Shown: positions 46,834-55,593, counted from the first letter of the stretch. The stretch: DNA of 64,000 nt from Inquilinus limosus (GCF_002195995.1 NZ_NHON01000010.1:58215-122214); one strand, 5' to 3'. Notes: a model not told the origin generated them from the letters alone. Translations and numbers: made by a program.

Positions 46834-47877
46834 TTACCCCTTCCGCCTCTCCCAGGCGGTGGGCTTCGGGTTGCGCCCGAAGCCGATCTGGTGCCAGTAG
46901 GGATAGGCCGGGGTGCGGTGGCTGGAATCGTCCAGCACCGCCACCTGCTCCGGCGTCAAATTCCAGCCGATCGCCCCGAGATTCTGCTTCAGCTGCTCCT
47001 CGTTGCGGGCGCCGACGACGATGTTGGCGACGGTCGGCCGCTGCAGCAGCCAGTTCAGCGCCACCTGCGGGATGGTCTTGCCGGTCTCCTGCGCCACCCG
47101 GTCCAGCGCGTCGACCACGTCGTACAGGTATTCGTCCTCGACCGGCGGCCCGCCGACATCGCCGCCGGAGGCGACACGGCCGGCCCCGGCGGCCTGGCCG
47201 CGGCGGATCTTGCCGGTCAGGCGGCCCCAGCCCAGCGGGCTCCACACCATCAGCCCGACCTTCTGGTCGAGGCCGAGCGGCATCAGCTCCCACTCATAGT
47301 CGCGGCCGATCAGCGAGTAGTAGCCCTGATAGGCGACGTAGCGGGCCAGGCCGTAGCGCTCGGAGGTCGCCAGCGCCTTCATCAGGTGCCAGCCGGAGAA
47401 GTTGGAGGCGCCGATATAGCCGATCTTGCCGCTGCGGGTCAGGTCGTCCAGCGCGCGCAGCGTCTCGTCGACCGGCGCGATCGCGTCGAAGCCGTGCATG
47501 AAGTACAGGTCGATATGGTCGGTGCCCAGCCGCTTCAGGCTGGCCTCGCAGGCGCGGATCAGGTGGTGGCGCGACGAGCCGACATCGTTCGGCCCGTCGC
47601 CCATGGCGAAGGTGGCCTTGGTCGAGATCAGCACCTTGTCGCGCCGGCCCTTCAGCGCCTGGCCCAGGATCTCCTCCGACACGCCCTGGCTGTAGACGTC
47701 GGCGGTGTCGAAGAAATTGACCCCGGCCTCCAGGCACAGATCGACCATGCGGCTGGCCTGGGCGACATCGGTGCTGCCCCAGCGCTGGAAGAACTCGTTG
47801 GTGCCGCCGAAGGTGGCGGTGCCGAAGCTGAGCACGGGAACCTTGAGGCCGGATCCGCCGAGCTGACGGTATTCCAT
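46834..47877 (-). CDS. aldo/keto reductase
   Basis: A 347-residue NADPH-dependent oxidoreductase with the TIM-barrel AKR fold. The catalytic tetrad is visible: Asp and Tyr in NFFDTADVYSQGVSEE, Lys in KVLISTKATF, and His in YFMHGFD. NADP-binding blocks are SGKIGYIGASNFSGWHLMKA and ANIVVGARNEEQLKQNL. The sequence resembles the YajO/GpR subgroup. Substrate unknown; it may reduce reactive aldehydes. It is convergent with ssuD across repeat copy 6. Confidence 0.93.
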   Translation of the reverse strand: MEYRQLGGSGLKVPVLSFGTATFGGTNEFFQRWGSTDVAQASRMVDLCLEAGVNFFDTADVYSQGVSEEILGQALKGRRDKVLISTKATFAMGDGPNDVGSSRHHLIRACEASLKRLGTDHIDLYFMHGFDAIAPVDETLRALDDLTRSGKIGYIGASNFSGWHLMKALATSERYGLARYVAYQGYYSLIGRDYEWELMPLGLDQKVGLMVWSPLGWGRLTGKIRRGQAAGAGRVASGGDVGGPPVEDEYLYDVVDALDRVAQETGKTIPQVALNWLLQRPTVANIVVGARNEEQLKQNLGAIGWNLTPEQVAVLDDSSHRTPAYPYWHQIGFGRNPKPTAWERRKG

Positions 47878-48012
47878 GCGACTCTCCGTTGGTGACGGTC
47901 GTGGATGGGTGACGTTTGCAACGTGCCGTCACAGGCTAGCAGGTTGCCCTGCCTGGAGAGGGTGGCCTGTCGCCGCGGATCAGGGCTGCGAACTCCGGCC
48001 TTGAACCGGCCG

Positions 48013-48252
48013 TCAGTGCCAGCGATGCGGCGACAACCCGGTGCGTCCGGCCGGCGTGACCGACGTCCCCGGGGACAAGCCGTCGACGGCCCCGGCGCGC
48101 CGGATCACGCCGCGGACATCCGAGGCGGCATAGGAGACCTTGCGCCGGGTCTCGGCGGCGGCCTGCCGGATCTCGTCCTCGGACGCGGCGGCCAGCTCGG
48201 CCTCCAGCGCGTCCAGCAGGCGCTCGAGCGCATGGTCGGGACGATGCGTCAT
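48013..48252 (-). CDS. small protein translationally coupled to the sigma factor
   Basis: A 79-residue protein. The N-terminal ~45 residues are helical and acidic (HALERLLDALEAELAAASED, EIRQAAAETRRKVSYAASDV); the rest is Gly/Pro/Thr-rich and likely disordered. Its ATG overlaps the sigma-factor stop by 4 nt (ATGA), which means the two are made together. An anti-sigma or sigma-chaperone role is an inference from this coupling; no known anti-sigma motif (for example a zinc-binding HxxxCxxC) is present. Confidence 0.6.
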   Translation of the reverse strand: MTHRPDHALERLLDALEAELAAASEDEIRQAAAETRRKVSYAASDVRGVIRRAGAVDGLSPGTSVTPAGRTGLSPHRWH

Positions 48253-48815
48253 GGCGATCCCGTGAGGCCGTGGCGCAGCAGCGCCCGCCTCATCCTTTTG
48301 CGCGTGGAATCGTATTCGGTCTCGGACAGGCCCGTGCGCTCCCGGATCTCCCCGGCCGACAGGCCCTGGCTCAGGCCCAGGATGACGGCGAGCGCCGCCG
48401 GGTCGTCGGCGAACAGCCGGTCGATCGCCGCCAGGGCCTGGCTGGCGGCGGCCATGCGCTCCGGATCCGGCGGCTGGTCCGCAACCTCCTCCGCCTGCGC
48501 CGAGAGCGCGGCGGCCATGGTGCGCTGGCGGCGCCAATGGTCGCTGCGCAGGCTGCGCATGATCCCGGCCAGGAAGGCGACCAGCGTCACGCCGGGCGGC
48601 CAGGGGCGGGAGCCGTCGAGGGCGCGCAGCACCGCCTCGTGCAGCAGCTCCTGCCAGTCCAGCCCCGGCAGGCCGCGGCAGCGCAGCCGCGCGATCGCCT
48701 GCAGCCGAAGCAGGTCCGGCTCGGACAGCGCCGCGAGGGCGCGGCGCACGTCCTTCTCGGTCAGGCTGAAGGCCTGGAGCGCGATCCGCGGCTTGAGGGG
48801 CGAGGTGTCCTGCAT
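48249..48815 (-). CDS. ECF-like sigma-70 family RNA polymerase sigma factor
   Basis: A 188-residue sigma factor. Region 2 corresponds to ~40-105 (LDWQELLHEAVLRALDGSRP, VAFLAGIMRSLRSDHWRRQR), and region 4 to ~130-185, with the helix-turn-helix LSAGEIRERTGLSETEYDST and KRMRRALLRHG. Regions 1 and 3 are missing, as in ECF sigma factors. It belongs to the subgroup with an FLAG-x-M-R-S motif, which often has a small partner gene; here the partner overlaps its stop codon. It is divergent from the PCMT-like gene (118-bp gap), which is its most likely co-regulated neighbour. Confidence 0.82.
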   Translation of the reverse strand: MQDTSPLKPRIALQAFSLTEKDVRRALAALSEPDLLRLQAIARLRCRGLPGLDWQELLHEAVLRALDGSRPWPPGVTLVAFLAGIMRSLRSDHWRRQRTMAAALSAQAEEVADQPPDPERMAAASQALAAIDRLFADDPAALAVILGLSQGLSAGEIRERTGLSETEYDSTRKRMRRALLRHGLTGSP

Positions 48816-48933
48816 CCGGCCCCACTATGCGCGCGGGGGCGCCGGACGCGGACAGGCGAGGCGAAAAATATGTCCGGTCCGCGGCCGGGCGGGCCATGCG
48901 CATTCCCCGGCAGACAGTCCTGCCGGAGGGATC

Positions 48934-50223
48934 ATGGAGCCGGAGATCGAAGAGCACATCAGCCGCTTCCTGGGCATGCTCGACACCGCCTTCCGCCGCC
49001 GCGGCGAGGCCTTGCCTGAGCGGTTGCGCCGGGCGGTGCGGGAGGCGCCGCGGCATCGCTTCGTGCACCGTTTCCGGGTCGAGCGGGACGGCCCGGTCGA
49101 GGATTTCGACGCCGAGCGGCAGCGCCACCTCGCCGCGATCTACAGTGACCGGGTGCTGACCCATGTCGGGCCGGACGACGCGGCGCTCGACTCGACCAAC
49201 TCCCAGCCCAGCTACGTGCTGTGGCTGCTGCACCGGCTGGGGCTGGAACCGGGGCATCGGGTGATGGAGATCGGCTCCGGCTCCGGCTGGCTCGCCGCGG
49301 TGATGGGCCGGCTGGTCGAGGGAGGGCAGGTGGCCGGGGTGGAGATCCTCGGCGAGCTGGCACGGCGCAGCCGGGACGACCTCGCGGCGCTCGGCATCGC
49401 CAATGTCGCGATCGTCGAGGGCGACGGCACCGCCGGCCATGCCGCCGGGGCGCCTTATGACCGGGCCATGATCACGGCGGCGGTCTGGGACCTGCCGGCG
49501 GCGCTGTTCGACCAGGTGGCCGAGGGCGGCCGGCTGCTGCTGCCGATCGCGCTGGCGGGCGGCGCCGGCCGGGACTGCCACGTGGCGGTGCTGCGCCGGG
49601 AAGGCGACCGGTTCCGGGCCCTGGAGGCAGTCCCCGGCGGCTTCGTCCGCTTCACCGGCCCGGGGCAGGAGCGGGGGGCCGGGCGCCGGCGGCTCGCCGA
49701 GCTGCCGTTCTGGCCCGGGATCGGCGCGACGCCGGCGCTGCATCGCCCGCTCTCGCTCGGCCTCCGCGACCCGACGCGGTTCGGCGGCGCGGCCTATGCC
49801 TTCCGCCTGTTCCTCGGCCAGACCGAGCCCGGCTTCACGGTATTCGACGACGGGACGGGCGAGGATTTCTCCACCTCGGCCTTCGGCCTGGTCGACGCGG
49901 CGGCGCAGTCGGTCGCGATCTGCCGGCCGGGAATGCTGCTGGGCTATGGCGCCGCGACCGCCGCGCGGCAACTCGACGCCGCCTACCGTCGCTGGGCGGC
50001 GATGGGCATGCCCGGACCGGCCGCTTTCGATCTCGAGGTGGTGCGCGCCGAGCAGGCGCCACGATCGAGGCCGGGCCTGTGGGTGGAGGTGCGCGGTGCC
50101 AGCGCCCTGGTGTGGCGGCTGGCCGGTGCGGCATCCCCGCCGCGGGCCGGGCGGCGGACCGTCGTCCGGGGCCGGCCATCTCCGGCCGGCCCCGACGGCG
50201 GGATCAGGCCGCCTGCGCCGTGA
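48934..50223 (+). CDS. PCMT-like protein O-methyltransferase with C-terminal extension
   Basis: A 429-residue protein, about twice the ~210 residues of protein-L-isoaspartate O-methyltransferase. Residues ~60-230 match the PCMT fold: TNSQPSYVLWLLHRLGLEPG (the family's active-site Ser/Gln-Pro block), SAM motif VMEIGSGSGWLAAVMGRLV, GQVAGVEILGELARRSRDDL and VEGDGTAGH. The last ~200 residues form an extra domain with no recognisable relative (PFWPGIGATPALHRPLSLGL, FRLFLGQTEPGFTVFDDGTG). Extended PCMT proteins include enzymes that modify peptides, so repair of damaged proteins is not certain. GGAGGG precedes the ATG at 48934. It overlaps the end of azoR by 20 nt. Confidence 0.78.
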   Translation: MEPEIEEHISRFLGMLDTAFRRRGEALPERLRRAVREAPRHRFVHRFRVERDGPVEDFDAERQRHLAAIYSDRVLTHVGPDDAALDSTNSQPSYVLWLLHRLGLEPGHRVMEIGSGSGWLAAVMGRLVEGGQVAGVEILGELARRSRDDLAALGIANVAIVEGDGTAGHAAGAPYDRAMITAAVWDLPAALFDQVAEGGRLLLPIALAGGAGRDCHVAVLRREGDRFRALEAVPGGFVRFTGPGQERGAGRRRLAELPFWPGIGATPALHRPLSLGLRDPTRFGGAAYAFRLFLGQTEPGFTVFDDGTGEDFSTSAFGLVDAAAQSVAICRPGMLLGYGAATAARQLDAAYRRWAAMGMPGPAAFDLEVVRAEQAPRSRPGLWVEVRGASALVWRLAGAASPPRAGRRTVVRGRPSPAGPDGGIRPPAP

Positions 50224-50827
50224 TCGTCGAGACCTTGTCGAGCGCGCCGGCGACGGCCTTCTCCGCCGCCTCCGGGCCGTAGGCGACGCCCTCGACCGCG
50301 ATGGTCTCGACATCGGTCAGGCCGATGAAGCCGAGCACATGGCGCAGATAGGGTTCGTGGAAGTCGAAGGGCTTGTAGGGCCCGTCGGAATAGACGCCGC
50401 CATAGGCCTCGACCAGGTAGACCTTCTTCCGGCCGGTCACCAGGCCGTGCACGCCGGTCTCGTCGTAGCGGAAGGTGACGCCGGCGCGCATCAGATAGTC
50501 GAACCAACTCTTCAGCGTCGAGGCGAGGCCGAAATTGATCATCGCCGAGGCGATGACGATGACATCGGCAGCGAACAGCTCCTGCACCAGCGTGTCGGCC
50601 AGGGTCAGCGCCGCCTGCTGCGCCGGGCTGCGCGCCTCGGCCGGCAGGGCCTGGGCGGCCACGAAATCCTCGCCGATATGGGGCAGCGGCTGCGCCGCCA
50701 GGTCGCGGCGGACGACGGTGGCGCCCGGGGACTGCGCCTGCAGCCGGTCGACCAGGGCGGTGGCGACCTTGGTCGACAGCGAGGCGCCGCCGCGCGGGCT
50801 GGAGGTGACGAACAGGATACGGCTCAT
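50204..50827 (-). CDS. azoR: FMN-dependent NADH-azoreductase
   Basis: A 207-residue flavodoxin-fold quinone/azo reductase. FMN-binding blocks are LFVTSSPRGGASLSTKVATA (phosphate loop) and ASAMINFGLASTLKSWFDYL, with the family segment VTFRYDETGVHGLVTGRKKV and EAYGGVYSDGPYKPFDFHEP near the active site. ATG 50827 (MSRILFVTSS) was chosen as the family start. It is divergent from the HxlR regulator, which probably represses it and responds to electrophiles or quinones. Confidence 0.93.
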   Translation of the reverse strand: MSRILFVTSSPRGGASLSTKVATALVDRLQAQSPGATVVRRDLAAQPLPHIGEDFVAAQALPAEARSPAQQAALTLADTLVQELFAADVIVIASAMINFGLASTLKSWFDYLMRAGVTFRYDETGVHGLVTGRKKVYLVEAYGGVYSDGPYKPFDFHEPYLRHVLGFIGLTDVETIAVEGVAYGPEAAEKAVAGALDKVSTITAQAA

Positions 50828-50885
50828 CGGGAACGGGTCCTCATGGTCGAGGGACAGGGGGATGGGCCGGCCGGCCGATGGGATG

Positions 50886-50928
50886 CCCCCGGGTTGATCC
50901 GACCCGGGGGTAGTCACATTTAGTGACT
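50886..50928 (+). promoter_or_regulatory. azoR-hxlR intergenic operator and hairpin
   Basis: Two inverted repeats lie in the 148-bp gap: CCCCCGGGT/ACCCGGGGG (50886-50910, 7-nt loop) and AGTCAC-ATTTA-GTGACT (50912-50928). The second has the size and AT-rich centre of a HxlR-type operator. The first could be a transcript-end or leader hairpin of azoR. Confidence 0.65.
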
Positions 50929-50975
50929 GGGGCTAAATTGATGACCGCCCATGAGCCGCGCAAGGAGGCACATTT

Positions 50976-51452
50976 TTGGAACCCAGCAACACCGATGTGA
51001 GCGAGGAGCACGACCAGTGCCGGGCGGTCAGCGACGTGCTGGCCCGGGTCGGCGACAAATGGACGGTGATGGTGGTCGGGCTGCTGTCGGACGGGCCGAT
51101 GCGCTTCAACGAGCTGCGCCGGACCATCGGCGGCATCTCGCAACGCATGCTGACCCTGACCCTGCGCGGGCTGGAGCGGGACGGGCTGGTGACCCGCACC
51201 GTGTTCCCGACGATCCCGCCACGGGTGGATTACGCGCTGACCGATCGCGGCCAGACCCTGATCGAGCCCCTGAAGGCGCTGTTCGCCTGGGCGACCGCGA
51301 ACAACGCGGCGATCGAGCAGTCGCGCAGGGTGTTCGATGCGGAGAAGCCGGGCGCCGAGGTGCCGCATCCGCCGCGGAAGGTTCCCCCTCTGGTCCGGCC
51401 GCGGCCGGCGGCGATGGCCGATTTCGACGCAAGCGGGCGGAATGGCCGCTGA
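50976..51452 (+). CDS. HxlR-family transcriptional regulator
   Basis: A 158-residue winged-helix regulator. [20 protein letters not shown] opens the HxlR domain with the redox-type Cys near residue 15, and [20 protein letters not shown] with [20 protein letters not shown] forms the recognition helix and wing. The C-terminal ~45 residues are a Pro/Arg-rich tail not common in the family. The start is TTG at 50976, chosen because the perfect AAGGAGG (50961-50967) lies at proper distance and no ATG is available before the domain. It is divergent from azoR. Confidence 0.9.
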   Translation: MEPSNTDVSEEHDQCRAVSDVLARVGDKWTVMVVGLLSDGPMRFNELRRTIGGISQRMLTLTLRGLERDGLVTRTVFPTIPPRVDYALTDRGQTLIEPLKALFAWATANNAAIEQSRRVFDAEKPGAEVPHPPRKVPPLVRPRPAAMADFDASGRNGR

Positions 51453-51471
51453 GCCGAAGGGCAGGCAAAAG

Positions 51472-51504
51472 AAAACCCCGCCGGCTTACGCTCGGCGGGG
51501 TTTT
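51472..51504. terminator. bidirectional terminator
   Basis: AAAA-CCCCGCCG-GCTTACGCT-CGGCGGGG-TTTT: an 8-bp stem with A- and T-tracts on both sides. It ends the HxlR transcript (+) and the DUF1127 transcript (-). Confidence 0.88.
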
Positions 51505-51556
51505 CGCGACCCGGATCCGGGGGAGGAAGCGGACCGGGTGCCTCCGGTCGTGCCGA

Positions 51557-51784
51557 TCACGCGGCGCGACGGATGACCGAGTCTTCGTTCGCGGCCACGG
51601 CCACGGTCGGGCGCAGCACGGCGACGTTGTCGATGCGGGTGTCGCGGGCGGCGCGCGCCAGGCGCTCCATGATGGTGCCGCGGTTCATGCCGATATCGGC
51701 CAGCAGGCGGTCATCGAGCTGCATCAGGGCGGCGTAGGCGCGACGACGTTCCCAGGCGGCGACAAGCTTGTTGATCAGGTTCAC
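51557..51784 (-). CDS. DUF1127 (YjiS-like) small protein
   Basis: A 75-residue protein beginning at GTG (51784), with AAGGA ~10 bp upstream. NLINKLVAAWERRRAYAALM and QLDDRLLADIGMNRGTIMER are the DUF1127 module. Unlike the first DUF1127 protein of the window (17313), this one has a C-terminal tail of ~25 residues. It converges on the HxlR gene and shares its terminator. The 51848-52079 stretch upstream shows no gene. Confidence 0.82.
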   Translation of the reverse strand: MNLINKLVAAWERRRAYAALMQLDDRLLADIGMNRGTIMERLARAARDTRIDNVAVLRPTVAVAANEDSVIRRAA

Positions 51785-52079
51785 TTCAGCATTTCCTTCA
51801 TTCACGTTCCGCGTCCAGCGAGGTTCGCGGAGCGGTGTGCGTTGCATCGCACGAGCCGATATATGCGCTTACGGTAGCTATGCTTCCACCCCTGGTCTTC
51901 GCACCGCAGCAATGCATCGCCTGCATTGCCTGACATTTAAGCGCCCCCTCCGCCCAGCTTCTGCCTTGATGACCGGGATTCGCCGCAATTCCGCCGCAAA
52001 ACGCCATGTTGCGGTGCAAACTGATCGGGCAGGGCCTGCCCGCGGGATGGGCGTCAGGGAATACTAAGTGTGATTACCA

Positions 52080-52961
52080 TCACACCTCGCCGCCGCGCTC
52101 CGGCAGGATCAGCCCATCGGCCAGATGCCGGGCGAGCAGCTCCCCGGCGGGGCCCAGGCCGGGGGAGCGGTGCAGGCGGATATCGGCCTCGGGCAATGGC
52201 GGCAGGCCGTCGCGGTCGCCCAGGCGCCGCAGCTCCGGCGGCAGCAGCCCGGCCTTGACCACGGTGACGGCCAGGCCTTGAGCGGCGATCGCGGTCACCG
52301 CCGCCAGGCTGTGGCTGACGAAGGCCAGGCGCCAGGGCCGGCCGGCGGCGTCGAGCGCGGCCATCGCCCAGGCCCGGAACAGGCAGCCCTGGGGGTAGAG
52401 GGCGAGGGGCAGGGGGCCATCCGCCGCCGCTTCGGCAATGCCTGCCTTCGCGGAGACGTCACGGCCGGCGGCCCAGACCGCCTGCTCGCGCCGCAGGAAG
52501 ATGCCGCCGCCGTCCCCCGCCGCATGCATCGCCAGTACCAGGTCGAAGCGCTCGCCGAGGCGCGGCAGCATCGGCGTCGTCAGCCCGGTCACCATCTCGA
52601 CCTGGATGCGCGGATGGGCGGCGGCGAAGCCGGCCAGCAGCGGCGGCACCAGCCGGGTGCCGTAATCCTCCATCACCCCCAGCCGCACCGTGCCCTCGAC
52701 CTGCAGGTCGCGCAGCCGGCCCATCGCCTCGGCGGAGACCGACAGGATGCGGCGGGCGTAGCCCAGCAGTACCTCCCCGGCCGGGGTCAGGCGCAGGCCG
52801 CGGCGGCTGCGGTCCAGCACCGCGGTACCGATTGCGCCCTCCAGCCGCTGGATCTGCATGCTGACGGCGGATTGGGTCCGGTTCAGCGCCGCAGCGCCGC
52901 GGGTGAAGGAGCCGTGGTCGGCGACGGCGACGAAGGCGCGCAGCAGCTCCGGGTCCAGCAT
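52080..52961 (-). CDS. LysR-family regulator
   Basis: A 293-residue LysR protein. ATG 52961 (MLDPELLRAFVAVADHGSFT) fits the family start; ATG 52976 would add five residues. The helix-turn-helix continues as AALNRTQSAVSMQIQRLEGA. The effector domain includes TVRLGVMEDYGTRLVPPLLA and LAVTVVKAGLLPPELRRLG. It is divergent from an EamA transporter. Between them lies ATGAT...ATCAT (52974-52999), a plausible LysR site. Confidence 0.92.
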   Translation of the reverse strand: MLDPELLRAFVAVADHGSFTRGAAALNRTQSAVSMQIQRLEGAIGTAVLDRSRRGLRLTPAGEVLLGYARRILSVSAEAMGRLRDLQVEGTVRLGVMEDYGTRLVPPLLAGFAAAHPRIQVEMVTGLTTPMLPRLGERFDLVLAMHAAGDGGGIFLRREQAVWAAGRDVSAKAGIAEAAADGPLPLALYPQGCLFRAWAMAALDAAGRPWRLAFVSHSLAAVTAIAAQGLAVTVVKAGLLPPELRRLGDRDGLPPLPEADIRLHRSPGLGPAGELLARHLADGLILPERGGEV

Positions 52962-53067
52962 CCACCGCCCCATCATGATTCGTGATTCAGAAGATCATCT
53001 TTATGCGTTTCCGTGAAGTCGACGGCCGCTCCTATCCTGCCATCCGCAGTCGAGGAGGAGGGCGGGG

Positions 53068-53988
53068 ATGGCGCGCGACGGCATGGGCGTGGCGGCGGCG
53101 CTGGCGTCGAGCACGCTGGGTGGCACCTCGGTGGTGGCGACGCGGTTCCTGATGGGGGCGCTGGACCCGGCGACGCTCGGCGTGTTCCGCTTCGGCATCG
53201 GCTGCGCCCTGCTGCTGCCGACGGTGGCCCTGCTGCGCGCGCCCTGGCCGCCGCGGCGCGACTGGCCGGCGGTGGCGCTGCTGGGCCTGCTGTTCTTCGC
53301 CGCCTTCCCCTTCCTGTTCAACGCGGCGCTGGCCCATACCACGGCCGCGCGCGGGGCGCTGGCGCTGTCGACCCAGCCGCTGCTGACCCTGGCCGCCGGC
53401 GCGGCGCTGGGGGTGGAACGGCTGACCCCGCGCAAGGCCGCCGGGGTGCTGCTGGCGATGGCCGGGGTGGCGCTGGCGCTCGGCACCGGCCTGGCGGGCG
53501 CGCCGCCGGGCGCCTGGCGGGGCGACCTGCTGATGGTCGGGGCCACCGCCTGCGCCGCCTTTTATAATGTGTGGTCGCGGCCCTTCGTCCGCCGGTCCTC
53601 GCCTCTGGCCTTCAGCGCGCTCGGCATGGCCGCGGGCACCGCCGGCCTGGCGGTCCTGGCGCTGGCGGCCGGGCCGGCGACGCCGCCGGCCCTGGATCCG
53701 GCGGGCTGGGCCGCGGTGCTGTATCTGGGCGTCGTCGGCGGTGCCCTGACCTTCTTCCTCTGGGTCTTCGCTCTCGGCCGCACCACCCCGACCCGGGTGG
53801 CGATCTCGGTCGCCGTGAACCCGATCGTGGCGGCGCTGCTCGGACTCCTCACCCTGGGCGAGCCGCTGGGCTGGCCGCTGCTGGCCGGCCTCGCCACGGT
53901 CTCGGCCGGCATCGCGCTGGCGGCGACCGATGGCCGGCGGGCCGCCCGGAGTCCCGCCGCCGCGCCCGGCTCCGCCCGCCTGCCTTGA
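53068..53988 (+). CDS. EamA-family (DMT) transporter
   Basis: A 306-residue membrane protein with ten helices and two EamA repeats (GMGVAAALASSTLGGTSVVA..., ALSTQPLLTLAAGAALGVER; second GDLLMVGATACAAFYNVWSR..., AISVAVNPIVAALLGLLTLG). AGGAGG precedes the ATG. The LysR-EamA divergent arrangement repeats the one at 42-44 kb, although the two pairs are not close paralogues by eye. Exported substrate unknown. Confidence 0.92.
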   Translation: MARDGMGVAAALASSTLGGTSVVATRFLMGALDPATLGVFRFGIGCALLLPTVALLRAPWPPRRDWPAVALLGLLFFAAFPFLFNAALAHTTAARGALALSTQPLLTLAAGAALGVERLTPRKAAGVLLAMAGVALALGTGLAGAPPGAWRGDLLMVGATACAAFYNVWSRPFVRRSSPLAFSALGMAAGTAGLAVLALAAGPATPPALDPAGWAAVLYLGVVGGALTFFLWVFALGRTTPTRVAISVAVNPIVAALLGLLTLGEPLGWPLLAGLATVSAGIALAATDGRRAARSPAAAPGSARLP

Positions 53989-54113
53989 AAGTGCCTGCCT
54001 TGAAATTGCCCCGGGCCGCGGCGGCGCGCGCACTGGACGGATGCGGCCGGCGATGCCATAGTCCGCGCCGTTCGGCGGCCGGGGGCCGTCACTCGGCATG
54101 TCCTTGGGATTCC

Positions 54114-54500
54114 ATGGCCTTCGATCTGACCGAATTCGGGCTCCGCGCCTATCTCCGCTTCGTCACCTGGCGGCGTGGCCAGCTGGTCGGCCAGGACGCC
54201 CACGGCAACCGCTACTTCCGCAGCCGCAAGGTCGCGGCCGGCGGCCGCGAGAAGCGCTGGGTGGTGTTCAACGGCGGCGAGTCCGAGGCGTCGCGCGTGC
54301 CGCCGGAATGGCACGGCTGGCTGCATCACACCTTCCAGGAGCCGCCGGGCGACACCAGCCCGTTCCGCCGGCCCTGGCAGCAGCCGCCGGAGGCCAACCC
54401 GACCGGCACCGGCCATGCCTATCTGCCGCCCGGCCACCCGCTGCGCGGCAGCCATCGCGCCAAGGCGACCGGCGACTACGAGCCCTGGACGCCGGCGTGA
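54114..54500 (+). CDS. NADH:ubiquinone oxidoreductase subunit NDUFA12
   Basis: A 128-residue accessory subunit of respiratory complex I, found in alphaproteobacteria and mitochondria. Marks are GLRAYLRFVTWRRGQLVGQD, GNRYFRSR, RRWVVFNGG-like KRWVVFNGGESEASRVPPEW and HGWLHHTF. The C-terminal TGTGHAYLPPGHPLRGSHRA is the conserved tail. ATG 54114 begins MAFDLTEFGL; sequence before it is not family-like. It is the first gene of a tight unit with mlaD (23 bp) and a DUF2155 gene (8 bp), a conserved alphaproteobacterial order. Confidence 0.95.
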   Translation: MAFDLTEFGLRAYLRFVTWRRGQLVGQDAHGNRYFRSRKVAAGGREKRWVVFNGGESEASRVPPEWHGWLHHTFQEPPGDTSPFRRPWQQPPEANPTGTGHAYLPPGHPLRGSHRAKATGDYEPWTPA

Positions 54501-54523
54501 CCGGGACGGTCTGAGGAACGCCG

Positions 54524-55087
54524 ATGCACAGGAATGTTATCGAGACGGTGATGGGCGCGGTCGTGCTGGCCGTCGCCCTGCTCTTCCTGGGATTCGCCTA
54601 TACCAGCGCCAATCTCGGCTCGGCCTCGGGCTACACGCTCAAGGCCCAGTTCAACCAGGCCGATGGCGTCAATGCCGGCACCGATGTGCGGATCGGCGGC
54701 GTCAAGGTCGGCACCGTCACCAGCGTGACGCTGAACCCCGAGAGCTACCTGGCCGACGTCCAGCTGTCGATCGACCCGGCGGTGAAGCTGTCGCAGGACA
54801 CCGCCGCCGCGATCAGCAGCGACGGCCTGCTCGGCGGCCGCAGCCTCTCGCTCAGCCCCGGCGGGCGGCCGGACGACCCGAGCGGCTGGCTGAAGGACGG
54901 CGACACCATCGAATACACCCAGTCGAATCCGAGCCTGGAGCAACTGCTAGGCCAGGTGATCTTCAGCATCGGCCAGCTCGGCGACAAGGGCAGCGCCGGT
55001 GGGACCGGGGGCGGCGGCTCCGGCGCGTCGGGCCAGCCCGGCCAGGCGCCGCAGGGCAAGCCGACCGGCGGCATGTTGGGGAATTGA
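54524..55087 (+). CDS. mlaD: MlaD-family lipid-transport protein
   Basis: A 187-residue protein with an N-terminal membrane anchor (VIETVMGAVVLAVALLFLGF) and one MCE domain (YTLKAQFNQADGVNAGTDVR, IGGVKVGTVTSVTLNPESYL, GLLGGRSLSLSPGG). It would form the hexameric periplasmic ring of the Mla phospholipid transporter. The C-terminus is a Gly-rich disordered tail. The transporter's permease and ATPase (mlaE, mlaF) and mlaC are not here, which is common when this gene travels with NDUFA12. Confidence 0.92.
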   Translation: MHRNVIETVMGAVVLAVALLFLGFAYTSANLGSASGYTLKAQFNQADGVNAGTDVRIGGVKVGTVTSVTLNPESYLADVQLSIDPAVKLSQDTAAAISSDGLLGGRSLSLSPGGRPDDPSGWLKDGDTIEYTQSNPSLEQLLGQVIFSIGQLGDKGSAGGTGGGGSGASGQPGQAPQGKPTGGMLGN

Positions 55088-55095
55088 TCCGGACC

Positions 55096-55593
55096 ATGCG
55101 CAGCCTTCTCGTGCTTCCCGCGCTGGCGGTGCTGGCCGCCGCATCCGTTCCGGGCGCGGCGCGGGCCGCGGCCACGATCGACCAGCCGATCGCCGAGCTG
55201 CGCGGCCTCGACAAGATCACGGCGCGCACCCAGCCGCTCGAGGCCAAGGTCGGCGAGACGGTGCAGTTCGGCACGCTCGGCATCACCGTGCGCGCCTGCC
55301 GCAAGGCGCCGCCGGAGGATCCGCCGGAGAGCGCGGCCTTCCTCGAGATCACCGACACCCCGCCCAGCAAGCCGGCCGCCACGGTGTTCAGCGGCTGGAT
55401 GTTCGCCTCCTCGCCCGGCGTCTCGGCGCTCGACCACCCGGTCTACGACGTCTGGGTGGTCAGCTGCACCGACACCTCGCCGGCCGCCACCGCGGCGCAG
55501 CAGGAGGTGGATGAGAATGTGCCGGATGCCTCGCCGCTGCCGCTGCCGGAGATGAAGATCATCCCGCCGGCGCTGCCGCCGGGCCGGCAATAG
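55096..55593 (+). CDS. DUF2155 periplasmic protein
   Basis: A 165-residue secreted protein: signal peptide MRSLLVLPALAVLAAASVPG ending at ARAAA, then the DUF2155 domain (LDKITARTQPLEAKVGETVQ, FGTLGITVRACRKAPPEDPP, AAFLEITD, FSGWMFASSPGVSALDHPVY, DVWVVSC). Two cysteines (RACRK, VVSCTD) may pair. Function unknown; the family is almost confined to alphaproteobacteria next to NDUFA12 and mlaD. Its TAG stop codon is the first three bases of the large foldback repeat. Confidence 0.9.
   Translation: MRSLLVLPALAVLAAASVPGAARAAATIDQPIAELRGLDKITARTQPLEAKVGETVQFGTLGITVRACRKAPPEDPPESAAFLEITDTPPSKPAATVFSGWMFASSPGVSALDHPVYDVWVVSCTDTSPAATAAQQEVDENVPDASPLPLPEMKIIPPALPPGRQ

Noticed and set aside
48816..48933. 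Classical -35/-10 promoter shared by sigma factor and methyltransferase
   Set aside because: I see no acceptable hexamers at proper spacing; an ECF-type motif may exist but cannot be defined from one sequence.
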